DNA from: an uncultured Algibacter sp.
GTDB lineage: Bacteria; Bacteroidota; Bacteroidia; Flavobacteriales; Flavobacteriaceae
DNA length: 37,222 bases
Reading direction: 5' to 3'
NCBI GenBank assembly: GCA_937936645.1
Contig: CALHCQ010000132.1
Location: 1 to 37,222 of the forward strand
In this document: positions 8,598 through 17,834 of the stretch, piece by piece
How the letters are laid out: the number at the start of each line of letters is the position of its first letter
Position numbering within the stretch: position 1 is the first letter of the stretch
The notes under the pieces: model-generated
What the model was told of the DNA's origin: nothing
Seen by the model: only the letters and a program-made list of their open reading frames with translations
The model's database searches: none
Translations under genes and position numbers: made by a program

Positions 8598-9374
8598 TTA
8601 TTCGAACTCAATTTTGTTTAAAATAAGTCCAGATGCTGGCGCTATATAGCTCATTTTTATAGTGTTATTTGGTTGTAGGCTCTCTTTAATATCCTCTAAT
8701 GATATTTTTCCTTTTCCTAAATCTATTAAAGTTCCCATCATAATACGTATTTGGTTACGCATAAAGCCTTTACCTTTTACTTTTAGTAAGTATGTTTTTT
8801 TTGGAAAAAAGTTAGCGCTGTACAAATCATTTTTAACCAACTCGCAACTTATTATGGTTCTTGTATAAATACCATTATCAGTAGGTTTATAACAATACGA
8901 TTTTAAATAATTTTCGCCTTCAAATAACTTAGCTCCTTTTTTCATTAACGCTATATCTAGGTCATCTAGTATGGTTGTTACAATAGGAGCACAAAAAGGA
9001 TGGCATTTCTCCCCATAAGTAAATAAGTAAACATATTCTTTTACTTTAGAATGGTTTATTATGTTAAACTTAGAATCGACCTCCTTAATATTTAAAGCAC
9101 GTATATCTTGAGGCAAATTTCTGTTAAACAATTCTAAGAAACTTTCTTGATCTTCTAAAGGTTCAAATAAAAATAACTCAATAGCAGCACATTCTGCAGA
9201 TACCATGGCATCTGTTCTACCAGAACTCAAACTTTTAAAACGTTTACCTTCTAGTATAAAATTTAATGTTCTATCCACCATTAAATGTAACGTTTTTACA
9301 TCTGGCTGTTTTTGCCATCCATGAAATCTATAACCTAGGTATTGAATCGTTATTAAGTAAAAATACTTTTTCAT
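8598..9374 (-). CDS. TruA-family tRNA pseudouridine synthase (divergent)
   Basis: TruA converts uridines 38-40 of the tRNA anticodon stem-loop to pseudouridine. The 258 residues show the family layout: an N-terminal IQYLGYRFHGWQKQP strand and loop, then the catalytic loop SGRTDAMVSA with the expected nucleophile Asp55, and the C-terminal GKGFMRNQIRIMMGTLIDLGKG block that contacts RNA. The catalytic loop differs from the canonical GRTDAGVHA: Gly and His are replaced by Met and Ser. That suggests a second, divergent TruA-like enzyme rather than the housekeeping copy, perhaps with another target. I therefore leave the symbol empty. The gene heads a two-gene unit with DUF2461; a -7-like motif lies at 9391-9398. 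Confidence 0.85.
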   Translation of the reverse strand: MKKYFYLITIQYLGYRFHGWQKQPDVKTLHLMVDRTLNFILEGKRFKSLSSGRTDAMVSAECAAIELFLFEPLEDQESFLELFNRNLPQDIRALNIKEVDSKFNIINHSKVKEYVYLFTYGEKCHPFCAPIVTTILDDLDIALMKKGAKLFEGENYLKSYCYKPTDNGIYTRTIISCELVKNDLYSANFFPKKTYLLKVKGKGFMRNQIRIMMGTLIDLGKGKISLEDIKESLQPNNTIKMSYIAPASGLILNKIEFE

Positions 9375-9390
9375 ACGTATATGTTTAATA

Positions 9391-9398
9391 CAAAATTA
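9391..9398 (-). promoter_or_regulatory. Putative -7 element for the TruA-family gene
   Basis: The minus strand reads TAATTTTG, matching TAnnTTTG, 16 bp before the ATG at 9374. No -33 element at the expected spacing is obvious. Confidence 0.3.
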
Positions 9399-9599
9399 AT
9401 GTTTTTTTAATCAAATGATTAAAAAGCACAATATACACTTAATCGTATTTTTTAGCTTTTAATAGGTTTTTTATTTTTTTATTGTAGAATAATTCATTGC
9501 ATTTGAATGTATAATACTATTTTAATGATAAAAAAAGCCATTTAACGATAACTTAATGTATAGATAAATTTAAACTAATATTAAAAAACATTAGAACCT

Positions 9600-9607
9600 T
9601 ATTTTTG
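9600..9607 (+). promoter_or_regulatory. Putative -7 element for the exported beta-helix protein gene
   Basis: TATTTTTG matches TAnnTTTG and ends 26 bp before the ATG at 9634. No clear -33 TTG is present at the usual spacing. Confidence 0.4.
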
Positions 9608-9633
9608 TTTAAAATAACCCCAATCCCTACAAG

Positions 9634-10914
9634 ATGAAAAATACATTATTATTACTAGTATTAATTTTAACATGCTATTTGCATGCTCAAGAAAAATTTG
9701 AAACACCTGATGGTATTAAGTGGACAAGAAATTGGACTAGTTTCGACCCAAATAATGAACCCTATGGAGAGTCTGAAGAAATTATATCTAATATTATAGA
9801 TACTGATATGACTTTAGACGGAAACACAACATATTTAATGTCTGGTAATGTCTACATAACCAACGATGCCACACTTACAATAGAACCTGGAGCTGTTATA
9901 CGTTGCGAAACAACATCGAAAACGAGTTTAATAGTTACCAAAGGCGCTAAACTTATAGCAGAGGGTAATATGGGGAGACCTATAGTATTTACATCCAACA
10001 AACCTGTAAAAGCTAGAAGAGCTGGCGATTGGGGCGGAATAACAATAATAGGATCTGGTAAAATAAATTCACCATCTACAATTGGTTTTATAGACGGAGA
10101 TCATAATAAAAATTATGGTTTATATGGCGGTGCAGAAGCTCTTGAAGAAGAAACAACACGACTATCTTATGTTAGAATTGAGTATGCAGGTCAAAAAATA
10201 AGCGTATCTAAATCTTCTAATGGTTTGTCTTTATATGCTGTAGGTAGTAAGTCTGTTATCAATAATGTAATGATTAGCTATTCTGCAGACGATTCATTCG
10301 AGTTTTTTGGCGGCAGTTGTAATCTTCAAAATTTAATATCGTTTAAAGCTAAAGATGATGATTTTGATTTTACACTAGGTTTTAAAGGGACTTTAAAAGA
10401 CATAATGGCATTAAGACACCCTTTTATATCAGATCTTAGTGGATCTTATGCTATAGAAATAGATGGTTTTAATAAAGACAAAGGTTTACTATCTAACGAT
10501 GATATTACTAATGTAGAGATTATTAATGCTTCATTAATAAACTTATCCGATAAAACCAATTATCAACACACTACTGCAGCAATAAGTGCTAATAACATAG
10601 GTAAAATAAAGTTTAGCGAATCTAGAATTTCAGGTTTTTCTAATGTTGTTAAGTTTGATAAAACATACAAATCGTATGCAGACGTAGAAAAATCATTTAC
10701 CATAATTAATAGTCTTTGTAATGTATACGATAAAAATGTAATATCTAATCACAAAGATTTAACAACACAAGTTGCTAGTAGAGTATTACATTACAATATG
10801 TTTACTAAAAAATTCACATCTGTTAAAGATTTATTTATAAACCCATTAGATAGAAAACACCCTAAATTTGGTTTAAAAGGAAATCAAGACAGCAGCTATG
10901 CTTTAATGCAATAA
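9634..10914 (+). CDS. Exported protein with predicted right-handed beta-helix
   Basis: The 426-residue protein starts with a signal peptide, MKNTLLLLVLILTCYLHAQ, likely cut around Ala18-Gln19. After about residue 60 it carries repeated short strands such as NVYITNDATLTIEPGAVIRC, SLIVTKGAKLIAEG, PIVFTSNKP and GDWGGITIIGSGKI. This pattern is seen in Bacteroidota secreted proteins with parallel beta-helix folds. Two later stretches (SYSADDSFEFFGG and FKAKDDDFDFTLGFKG) look like acidic, possibly metal-binding turns. No recognisable C-terminal secretion-signal domain (type IX) is seen, so it may be periplasmic or surface-bound rather than a type IX substrate. Enzymatic activity is unknown. It is followed 23 bp later by a second exported protein and probably forms an operon with it. 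Confidence 0.75.
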   Translation: MKNTLLLLVLILTCYLHAQEKFETPDGIKWTRNWTSFDPNNEPYGESEEIISNIIDTDMTLDGNTTYLMSGNVYITNDATLTIEPGAVIRCETTSKTSLIVTKGAKLIAEGNMGRPIVFTSNKPVKARRAGDWGGITIIGSGKINSPSTIGFIDGDHNKNYGLYGGAEALEEETTRLSYVRIEYAGQKISVSKSSNGLSLYAVGSKSVINNVMISYSADDSFEFFGGSCNLQNLISFKAKDDDFDFTLGFKGTLKDIMALRHPFISDLSGSYAIEIDGFNKDKGLLSNDDITNVEIINASLINLSDKTNYQHTTAAISANNIGKIKFSESRISGFSNVVKFDKTYKSYADVEKSFTIINSLCNVYDKNVISNHKDLTTQVASRVLHYNMFTKKFTSVKDLFINPLDRKHPKFGLKGNQDSSYALMQ

Positions 10915-10937
10915 ACAAAATAATAAATACAACATAT

Positions 10938-11375
10938 ATGAGATTAATTACTCTTTTACTTTTTACTTTTTTTATAACGAACACAGGGTTTGCACAAACA
11001 AAAAAGAATGTATTATTTAATGAAAAGGTTCAAACACCAAAATTTCATAACATAAATGAATTAGGAGAACTAAAAAAAGGAGAATTGCTAAAATTGTATA
11101 TTAGGCGTATTTACGAAATTCAATCTGTTTTACCTTTTATGTCTTTAACAAAAGAACCAGGAACAACTTTAGCAGACCTTGGTATTAGAGAAAATTCAGA
11201 TAACACAAAAATATTAGACAAATATCACGAGGTACATACAGAAGCTTTTAGGAGTACAAATGACATGATGATGGAATTTGTTGCTTATGCTGATACCGAA
11301 AAAATAATACTTTCTATTCTTTATTTTGAAGAAATAATCAAGAAACTAAGAATAGGTATAAACGAAGACTATTAA
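10938..11375 (+). CDS. Small exported protein of unknown function
   Basis: The 145-residue product has a clear signal peptide, MRLITLLLFTFFITNTGFAQ, with probable cleavage after FA at about residue 19. The mature part is predicted helical and rich in Glu and Lys, with no cysteines and no family I recognise. It lies 23 bp after the exported beta-helix protein gene and before the terminator at 11403-11436, so the two probably act in the same compartment and are expressed together. I cannot assign a function. Confidence 0.7.
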   Translation: MRLITLLLFTFFITNTGFAQTKKNVLFNEKVQTPKFHNINELGELKKGELLKLYIRRIYEIQSVLPFMSLTKEPGTTLADLGIRENSDNTKILDKYHEVHTEAFRSTNDMMMEFVAYADTEKIILSILYFEEIIKKLRIGINEDY

Positions 11376-11376
11376 T

Positions 11377-11459
11377 TTTTTAGTTATTTTTATTGAGATA
11401 AAAAAAAGGCCTAACATTAAAATGTTAGGCCTTTTTGATTTTTATAAAAATAACTAAAA
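11377..11459. repeat. Nested inverted repeat containing a bidirectional terminator
   Basis: The outer arms TTTTAGTTATTTTTAT (11377-11392) and ATAAAAATAACTAAAA (11444-11459) are perfect 16-bp complements. Inside lies the GC-containing terminator stem at 11403-11436. The whole block fills the space between the convergent ends of the small exported-protein gene and hisIE, and touches the hisIE stop. Confidence 0.75.
11403..11436. terminator. Bidirectional intrinsic terminator (exported-protein genes / his operon)
   Basis: AAAAAGGCCTAACATT (11403-11418) pairs perfectly with AATGTTAGGCCTTTTT (11421-11436) around a minimal AA centre. The A-tract on one side and the T-tract on the other make it work on both strands, ending the plus-strand exported-protein unit and the minus-strand his operon. 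Confidence 0.92.
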
Positions 11460-11460
11460 G

Positions 11461-12054
11461 TTATTTTTGTCTTCCTTTTAACTCTTTTTCAATATCTTTT
11501 AAGGTAAAACCTTTAGCTTGTAATAGCATAAGGTAATGAAACAATAAATCGGCAGACTCGTAAAGAAATAACTCATCATTATTATCCATAGCCTCAATAA
11601 CAGTCTCTACAGCCTCCTCGCCTACTTTTTGAGCTACTTTATTAATGCCTTTAGAAAATAAACTAGCAACATACGATTTTTGTGTATCTTTATTTGCTAC
11701 ACGTTCTTTAATAACATCCTCTAAAGTAGAAAAGAAACCATAACGCGCTACATTGTCTTCTTTCCAACAGGTATCTGTTCCAGTATGGCATGTAGGGCCG
11801 ACCGGGTTTACTTGAATAAGTAAAGAATCGTTATCACAGTCGTTTTTTATAGAAACTAGGTTTAAAAAATTACCACTTTCCTCTCCTTTAGTCCATAAAC
11901 GTTGCTTGCTACGGCTGTAAAAAGTAACTTTATTAGTTTCTAATGTTTTCTTATATGATTCTTCATTCATATACCCTAACATTAGTACTTGCTTAGTTTC
12001 TACATCTTGTATTATTGCGGGTACTAATCCGTTACTGTCGTATTTTATTGTCAT
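11461..12054 (-). CDS. hisIE: Bifunctional phosphoribosyl-AMP cyclohydrolase / phosphoribosyl-ATP pyrophosphatase
   Basis: The protein performs steps 2 and 3 of histidine synthesis. The N-terminal HisI domain (about residues 1-105) has VLMLGYMNEESY, TFYSRSKQRLWTKGEESGN and the zinc and substrate block DCDNDSLLIQV followed by GPTCHTGTDTCW. The C-terminal HisE domain (about 110-197) has the acidic helix pattern KVGEEAVETVIEAM followed by ESADLLFHYLMLLQ. Length (197) fits fused HisIE. It is the last gene of the his operon and is separated from hisF by 149 bp, unlike the other tightly packed his genes. It ends at a bidirectional terminator. Confidence 0.97.
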   Translation of the reverse strand: MTIKYDSNGLVPAIIQDVETKQVLMLGYMNEESYKKTLETNKVTFYSRSKQRLWTKGEESGNFLNLVSIKNDCDNDSLLIQVNPVGPTCHTGTDTCWKEDNVARYGFFSTLEDVIKERVANKDTQKSYVASLFSKGINKVAQKVGEEAVETVIEAMDNNDELFLYESADLLFHYLMLLQAKGFTLKDIEKELKGRQK

Positions 12055-12203
12055 AATATTAAAAATAGCTGTATTCTTATTTAAAAGACTTACTTGTCGT
12101 TGTTCTTAATTATATATTGAAATATCATTACAATCTTTCAAATATTTTGTTTGATTAAACCTTTATTTTTAAAAAAACAAGAAATAACAAGTTAAATTTT
12201 CTA

Positions 12204-12959
12204 TTAAAGTCTGATTGTAATTTCGTTTTCCTTTAATGTTTTCTTGAGTTCTGGTATTAAAATTTCTCCAAAGTGAAAAACACTAGCTGCTAGTGCAGCG
12301 TCTGATTTTCCTTCTACAAAAGTATCAATAAAATGCTGAACATTACCTGCCCCACCCGATGCAATTATTGGTATATTTAATGTTTCCGATAATTTTGCTA
12401 AGGCTTCGTTTGCAAATCCAGCTTTTGTACCATCGTGGTCCATAGAAGTAAATAGTATTTCTCCTGCCCCACGCTGTTCTACTTCTTTAGCCCATTCAAA
12501 TAAATCTAAATCTGTAGGTATAGTACCACCAGCCAAATGCACTTTCCATTGCCCATTTATTTGCTTAGCATCTATAGCAACTACAATACATTGAGCACCA
12601 AATTTGTTAGACAGTTCGTTAACTAAATCTGGACGTTTTACTGCCGATGAATTAATAGATACTTTATCTGCACCACATTGTAATAACGCATCAACATGCT
12701 CTATGCTAGAAATACCACCGCCAACTGTAAATGGTATGTTTACTTGCTCTGCAACACGCATTACCATATCTAGAGTGGTGCCACGCCCCTCTAGAGTAGC
12801 CGCTATATCAAGAAACACTAATTCGTCTGCGCCCACACTAGCGTATTGCTTAGCTAGCTCTACAGGGTCGCCGGCGTCTCTTAAATCTACAAAATTAACA
12901 CCTTTAACAGTTCTTCCATTTTTGATGTCTAAACAGGGTACTATGCGTTTAGTTAGCAT
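12204..12959 (-). CDS. hisF: Imidazole glycerol phosphate synthase, cyclase subunit
   Basis: HisF joins PRFAR and the ammonia delivered by HisH to give imidazole glycerol phosphate and AICAR. The 251-residue TIM barrel begins [22 protein letters not shown], holding the first catalytic Asp, and later shows VVAIDAK (second catalytic Asp region), [19 protein letters not shown] and IIASGGAGN, the phosphate-binding loops. Length is normal. Its start overlaps the hisA stop by 11 bp, consistent with translational coupling. Confidence 0.97.
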   Translation of the reverse strand: MLTKRIVPCLDIKNGRTVKGVNFVDLRDAGDPVELAKQYASVGADELVFLDIAATLEGRGTTLDMVMRVAEQVNIPFTVGGGISSIEHVDALLQCGADKVSINSSAVKRPDLVNELSNKFGAQCIVVAIDAKQINGQWKVHLAGGTIPTDLDLFEWAKEVEQRGAGEILFTSMDHDGTKAGFANEALAKLSETLNIPIIASGGAGNVQHFIDTFVEGKSDAALAASVFHFGEILIPELKKTLKENEITIRL

Positions 12960-13677
12960 TTATTATATAGTTTTCTAGTTGTTTTAAACTAATTTTATTC
13001 TCGTATATGGCCTTACCAATTATAGTACCTTCGCAACCTAGTTCGGCCAATTTAGGCAATTCTTCAAATTTAGAGATACCACCACTTGCTATAAGCTTTA
13101 CTTCTGGCAAAGCTTCTAACATTTTTTTATAAAGACTAAAAGAAGGCCCTTGCAGCATACCATCTTTAGCAATATCTGTACAAATAACATAGCTTATACC
13201 ATCATTAATATACTGTTTTACAAAGGGTATTAAATCCTCGTCAGACTCTTCTTGCCAACCACTAATCGCAATTTTTTCGTTATTAGCATCGGCACCTAAT
13301 ATAATTTTATCTGTCCCAAATTGTGTAATCCAGCTTTTAAAAACATCTGGTGCTTTTACTGCAATACTCCCTCCTGTTATTTGTCCTGCTCCAGAGTTAA
13401 ATGCAATACGTAAGTCTTCATTTGTTTTTAATCCGCCACCAAAATCAATCTTTAAATTTGTTTTTGTGGCAATAGTTTCTAGTACCTTATGGTTAACAAT
13501 ATGCTTTGCTTTTGCACCATCAAGATCTACTAAGTGTAGATGCTCTATACCTGCATCTTGAAACATTTTTGCTACTTCTAAAGGGTTTTCGTTATATACT
13601 TTTTTAGTATCGTAATCGCCTTTAGTTAAACGTACACATTTACCGTCTATAATATCTATTGCTGGAATTATTCTCAT
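12949..13677 (-). CDS. hisA: ProFAR isomerase (phosphoribosylformimino-5-aminoimidazole carboxamide ribotide isomerase)
   Basis: HisA opens the ribose ring of ProFAR to give PRFAR, the HisF-HisH substrate. The 242-residue barrel starts [20 protein letters not shown] with the catalytic Asp in AIDI, and carries [26 protein letters not shown], the second catalytic Asp in [13 protein letters not shown], and IASGGISK. Length is typical. It lies 36 bp after hisH and overlaps the start of hisF. Confidence 0.97.
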   Translation of the reverse strand: MRIIPAIDIIDGKCVRLTKGDYDTKKVYNENPLEVAKMFQDAGIEHLHLVDLDGAKAKHIVNHKVLETIATKTNLKIDFGGGLKTNEDLRIAFNSGAGQITGGSIAVKAPDVFKSWITQFGTDKIILGADANNEKIAISGWQEESDEDLIPFVKQYINDGISYVICTDIAKDGMLQGPSFSLYKKMLEALPEVKLIASGGISKFEELPKLAELGCEGTIIGKAIYENKISLKQLENYIINAN

Positions 13678-13713
13678 GTTAATTGAGTTGTAATTTTTGT
13701 TAAAATTAGTAAA

Positions 13714-14295
13714 TTAAAGATTTAAAAAGTTCTCTAATATTTTAGCACCTGCCGTACTGCTTTTTTCTGGATGAAATTGCACACCATAAAAGTTATTATG
13801 CTGTAATGCCGATGTGTAATTAATGCCATAATTTGTACTAGCAATCGTTTGGCTACAATGTTCTGCATAGTAACTGTGCACTAAATACATATATTCGTTT
13901 TCTTTAATACCGTTAAATAAATTCGATTTTAAATTAGATATAACATTCCAACCCATTTGCGGTACTTTTACAGTATTATCGAAACGTTTTACATGCGTTT
14001 TAAATATCCCTAAACCTATAGTATTACCCTCCTCGGTAGATTCGCATAGTAGCTGCATACCTAGGCATATCCCTAAAACAGGTTGTTTTAAATTGGGTAT
14101 TAATGTATCTAAACCACTAGATTTTAACATGGCCATAGCACTACTAGCCTCGCCCACACCTGGAAAAATAATTTTGTCGGCAGCTATTATTTCTTCCGGA
14201 TTATTCGATAAAACAGCATCTACACCTAAGCGTTTAAAAGCAAATTGAATGCTTTTTATATTTCCTGCGCCGTAATTTATTATAACTAATTTCAT
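13714..14295 (-). CDS. hisH: Imidazole glycerol phosphate synthase, glutaminase subunit
   Basis: HisH hydrolyses glutamine and passes ammonia to HisF. The 193-residue class I glutamine amidotransferase shows the starting motif IINYGAGNIKS, the nucleophile elbow GICLGMQLL with its Cys at about residue 76, and the C-terminal His-Glu pair in GVQFHPEKS. Length is normal. It lies 11 bp after hisB and 36 bp before hisA in the same operon. Confidence 0.97.
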   Translation of the reverse strand: MKLVIINYGAGNIKSIQFAFKRLGVDAVLSNNPEEIIAADKIIFPGVGEASSAMAMLKSSGLDTLIPNLKQPVLGICLGMQLLCESTEEGNTIGLGIFKTHVKRFDNTVKVPQMGWNVISNLKSNLFNGIKENEYMYLVHSYYAEHCSQTIASTNYGINYTSALQHNNFYGVQFHPEKSSTAGAKILENFLNL

Positions 14296-14306
14296 TTTAA
14301 CCTAAA

Positions 14307-15443
14307 TTAAAGTACTCCTTTAGTACTTGGTAAAAACATTTTGTTTGCATCGCGTTTTACGGCCATTTTCATAGCTTTAGCAAATGCCTTAAAAATACCT
14401 TCTATTTTATGATGCTCGTTTACGCCTTCGGCCTTAATATTTAAATTACATCTTGCACCATCGGTAAAAGATTTAAACAAATGAAAAAACATTTCGGTTG
14501 GCATGTCTCCAATTTTCTCGCGTTTAAATTCGGCATCCCATTCTAGCCAATTACGACCACCAAAATCTACAGCTACTTGAGCTAAACAGTCGTCCATAGG
14601 TAAACAAAAGCCGTAACGTTCTATACCTAACTTATTACCTAGTGCTTTATTAAATAGCTCTCCAAAAGCAATCATGGTATCCTCTATGGTATGATGTTCA
14701 TCAACTTCTAGATCGCCATCTACTTTTATGGTTAAATCCATAGCGCCATGCCTACCAATTTGATCTAACATATGATCGAAAAAAGACAGCCCTGTACTAA
14801 TATCATTTTTACCAGACCCATCTAAATTTAATTTAATGTAAATTTTAGTTTCGTTGGTATTTCTGGTAATTTCTTCGACACGATCTTCTAGTTTTAAAAA
14901 GGTGTAAATTTCTTCCCAATTGGTGCTCGTTAAAGCTATACAGTTTAAAATATCTTGTTTAGAGGTTTCTATTTCATCTGCTCCTAAATTTGGATCTTCT
15001 GAAAGAAAAATACCTTTAGCACCTAAGTTTTTAGCAAGCTCCATATCGGTAATTCTATCACCTAATACAAACGAGTTTTCTAAATCGTAATCGTTAGAAA
15101 AATATTGCGTTAAAAGCCCTGTGCGAGGTTTTCTTGTATCTGCATTTTCATGCGGAAAAGTCTTATCTATATGTACGGCCTTAAAAATAACGCCTTCTTT
15201 TTTAAAAGCATCTATAATTTTATGCTGTGCAGGCCAAAAGGTATCTTCTGGAAAAGAACTTGTACCTAAACCATCTTGATTGGTTACCATGACCAACTCG
15301 TAATCCAACTCTTTAGCTATCTTAGCCATATATTGAAATACTTTAGGGTAATATTCTAATTTTTCTAAACTATCTAACTGGTAATCTACGGGTGGCTCTA
15401 AAACTAAAGTGCCATCGCGATCTATAAATAATACTTTTTTCAT
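14307..15443 (-). CDS. hisB: Bifunctional histidinol-phosphatase / imidazoleglycerol-phosphate dehydratase
   Basis: The 378-residue fusion covers two non-consecutive steps. The N-terminal HAD phosphatase domain (about residues 1-165) begins [16 protein letters not shown], with the DxDGT nucleophile motif, and includes VTNQDGLG and [20 protein letters not shown]. The C-terminal dehydratase (about 190-378) has the two manganese-binding His blocks [15 protein letters not shown] and [16 protein letters not shown] plus [14 protein letters not shown]. The fusion is the form known in enteric bacteria and common in Bacteroidota. It overlaps hisC by 4 bp. Confidence 0.97.
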   Translation of the reverse strand: MKKVLFIDRDGTLVLEPPVDYQLDSLEKLEYYPKVFQYMAKIAKELDYELVMVTNQDGLGTSSFPEDTFWPAQHKIIDAFKKEGVIFKAVHIDKTFPHENADTRKPRTGLLTQYFSNDYDLENSFVLGDRITDMELAKNLGAKGIFLSEDPNLGADEIETSKQDILNCIALTSTNWEEIYTFLKLEDRVEEITRNTNETKIYIKLNLDGSGKNDISTGLSFFDHMLDQIGRHGAMDLTIKVDGDLEVDEHHTIEDTMIAFGELFNKALGNKLGIERYGFCLPMDDCLAQVAVDFGGRNWLEWDAEFKREKIGDMPTEMFFHLFKSFTDGARCNLNIKAEGVNEHHKIEGIFKAFAKAMKMAVKRDANKMFLPSTKGVL

Positions 15444-16477
15444 GATATAGATTTTAAAGTATCTATTAATATTTTATTTTCTTGTACTGTACCTACTGTA
15501 AAACGTAACGTATTCTCGCAACCTGGTTGTGTGGTTCTGTTTCTTATTACAATACCTTTTTCTATAAGTTGATTGTAACGCATTGTAGCGTTATCGACTT
15601 TAGCTAAAACAAAGTTAGCATCGGAATGGTATGTTTTAGAAACAAAACGAATGGTTTCTAATTCTTTTATTAACACCGTGCGTTCTTGTAAAATAGTTTG
15701 TATTTGCTGCGGTGCTAAGTCTTTATCTGTTAATAACTCTATAGCTTTATTTTGTGTTAAAGTATTTACGTTATAAGGCGGTTTTATAGTGTTTAACACC
15801 GATATAATTGCTGTAGATGCATAACAAATTCCTAAACGAATGCCTGCCATACCATAGGCTTTAGATAGTGTTTGCGTAACTATTAAATTTGGAAATTCTT
15901 CAAGTCTAGTTATCCAACTTTTCTGTTCAGAAAAATCTATATATGCCTCATCTATTACCACAATACCTTTAAAACCATTTAAAAGTGCTTCTATGCTGGC
16001 TGTAGTAAAACTATTTCCTGTTGGATTATTAGGCGAACACAGAAACAATATTTTGCTTTGTGTATCTGCTAATTCTAATATCTTAGAAATTTGAGGCTGA
16101 AAATTCGCATCTAATTGTACCGTATTTATACCAATAGCATTTATATTGGCAAGAACACTATACATACCATAAGTGGGTGGTAATGTTATAATGTTATCTA
16201 TATTGGGTTCGCAAAAGGCTCTAAATAACAAATCTAAAACTTCGTCGCTACCATTACCTAAAAGTATATTTTTAGTGGCAATACCCTTTATTTTAGATAT
16301 TATTTTTTTTAAATCGCCTTGTTGCGGGTCTGGATAACGGTTTACACCATTATTGTATGGATTCTCGTTAGCATCTAGAAAAACCATATTATCTGTAGCA
16401 CCCTGAAATTCATCTCTAGCAGAAGAGTAAGGTTTTAAAGCCTTAATTGTAGGGCGTAATAAATCTTGAATATTCAT
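15440..16477 (-). CDS. hisC: Histidinol-phosphate aminotransferase
   Basis: HisC transfers an amino group from glutamate to imidazole acetol phosphate. The 345-residue fold-type I PLP enzyme shows LDANENPYN near the N-terminus, [40 protein letters not shown] and the PLP lysine motif [14 protein letters not shown]. Length is typical. Its start shares one base with the hisD stop and its end overlaps hisB by 4 bp, so it is tightly coupled in the operon. Confidence 0.97.
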   Translation of the reverse strand: MNIQDLLRPTIKALKPYSSARDEFQGATDNMVFLDANENPYNNGVNRYPDPQQGDLKKIISKIKGIATKNILLGNGSDEVLDLLFRAFCEPNIDNIITLPPTYGMYSVLANINAIGINTVQLDANFQPQISKILELADTQSKILFLCSPNNPTGNSFTTASIEALLNGFKGIVVIDEAYIDFSEQKSWITRLEEFPNLIVTQTLSKAYGMAGIRLGICYASTAIISVLNTIKPPYNVNTLTQNKAIELLTDKDLAPQQIQTILQERTVLIKELETIRFVSKTYHSDANFVLAKVDNATMRYNQLIEKGIVIRNRTTQPGCENTLRFTVGTVQENKILIDTLKSIS

Positions 16478-17760
16478 TATTTTAATGCTTTTAATCGTAA
16501 AGATACCGCGTTTTTATGCGCTTGTAATCCTTCGGCGTCTGCCATTAACTCTATCGTTTTTCCTATGTTTAAAATACCCGTTTTGGATATTTTTTGAAAA
16601 GTCATATTCTTTAAAAAACTATCTAAATTTACTCCAGAATAGGCTTTAGTAAACCCATTAGTTGGCAAGGTATGGTTGGTACCCGATGCATAATCGCCAG
16701 CACTCTCTGGTGTATAGTTACCTATAAAAACAGAACCTGCATTTAAAATACCATCAACATAAAAATCTTCGTTTTTAGTACAAACAATAAAGTGTTCTGG
16801 CCCATACATATTAATCATCTCTAGGGCAAGATCATCATTATCAACATAAATTAATTTTGAATTTGCAATCGCTAACTCAGCAATCTCTTTACGCGGTAAA
16901 ACAGCCATTTGCGAGGCTACTTCTTTAGAGACATCGTCTAGTAAACTTCTAGATGTAGACACCAATATAACTTGACTATCTTTACCATGCTCGGCTTGAC
17001 TTAACAAATCTGAAGCAACAAAGCCAGCATCAGCTGTATTATCGGCAACAACCAATAATTCGCTTGGTCCTGCAGGCATATCTATAGCAACACCATGCTT
17101 TGTAGCTAATTGCTTAGCAACGGTTACAAATTGATTTCCTGGGCCAAATATTTTATACACTTGGGGTATGGTTTCTGTACCAAATGTTAATGCCGCTACG
17201 GCTTGTATGCCTCCTACTTTAAAAATTTTTGTAACGCCACAAAGGTGAGCTGCATACATAATTTCTGGAGCAATATCTCCTTTTTTATTAGGTGGTGTAC
17301 AAAGTACAATTTCTTTACACCCTGCAATATTAGCAGGTGTAGCCAACATTAAAACTGTAGAAAAGAGAGGTGCTGTTCCTCCTGGTATATATAAACCTAC
17401 TTTTTGTATAGGTCTTTTTTCTTGCCAACACGCTACCCCACTTGTGGTTTCTACACTTACACGATTTGTTTTTTGTGCAGAATGAAATGCTTCTATATTT
17501 TGCTTAGCTTGTTGTATGGCTTTTTGTAACTCTGGCGCCACTAATGTGCTAGCCTGTTCTAGTTCTGCCTTGGTAATACAATGGTTAGATAAAGCAACAC
17601 CATCAAATTTAGTGGTGTATTTTTTAATAGCGCTATCGCCATTATTTTTAACATCCATAAACACATCGTTAACAATACCTTCTATGTCGTTAACAGTTTG
17701 CGTTGGGCGCTTTAAAAGGGCCTCCCATTCGCTTTTATTTGGGTTATTTATTATTTGCAT
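16477..17760 (-). CDS. hisD: Histidinol dehydrogenase
   Basis: HisD performs the last two oxidations from histidinol to histidine with NAD+ and zinc. The 427 residues include VGLYIPGGTAPLFSTVLMLA, KVGGIQAVAALTFGTETIP, IFGPGNQFVTVAKQ and AIDMPAGPSELLVVAD, then AEHGKDSQVIL, YGPEHFIV, and GSVFIGNYTPESAGDYASGTNHTLPT near the C-terminus, all characteristic of HisD. Length is normal. It begins 74 bp after hisG; an 18-bp imperfect palindrome lies just upstream of its start. Confidence 0.97.
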   Translation of the reverse strand: MQIINNPNKSEWEALLKRPTQTVNDIEGIVNDVFMDVKNNGDSAIKKYTTKFDGVALSNHCITKAELEQASTLVAPELQKAIQQAKQNIEAFHSAQKTNRVSVETTSGVACWQEKRPIQKVGLYIPGGTAPLFSTVLMLATPANIAGCKEIVLCTPPNKKGDIAPEIMYAAHLCGVTKIFKVGGIQAVAALTFGTETIPQVYKIFGPGNQFVTVAKQLATKHGVAIDMPAGPSELLVVADNTADAGFVASDLLSQAEHGKDSQVILVSTSRSLLDDVSKEVASQMAVLPRKEIAELAIANSKLIYVDNDDLALEMINMYGPEHFIVCTKNEDFYVDGILNAGSVFIGNYTPESAGDYASGTNHTLPTNGFTKAYSGVNLDSFLKNMTFQKISKTGILNIGKTIELMADAEGLQAHKNAVSLRLKALK

Positions 17761-17770
17761 CGCTAAAATA

Positions 17771-17788
17771 TTTTACACTAGTGTGAAA
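17771..17788. promoter_or_regulatory. Palindrome between hisG and hisD
   Basis: TTTTACACTAGTGTGAAA has a perfect 10-bp core ACACTAGTGT with TTT/AAA flanks and one mismatched pair. It lies 11 bp upstream of the hisD start. It could be an operator or an RNA hairpin; nothing else identifies it. Confidence 0.3.
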
Positions 17789-17834
17789 CAAATCAATACT
17801 ATATTTCTTTTAATAATCGCGTAATAAAACTAAA

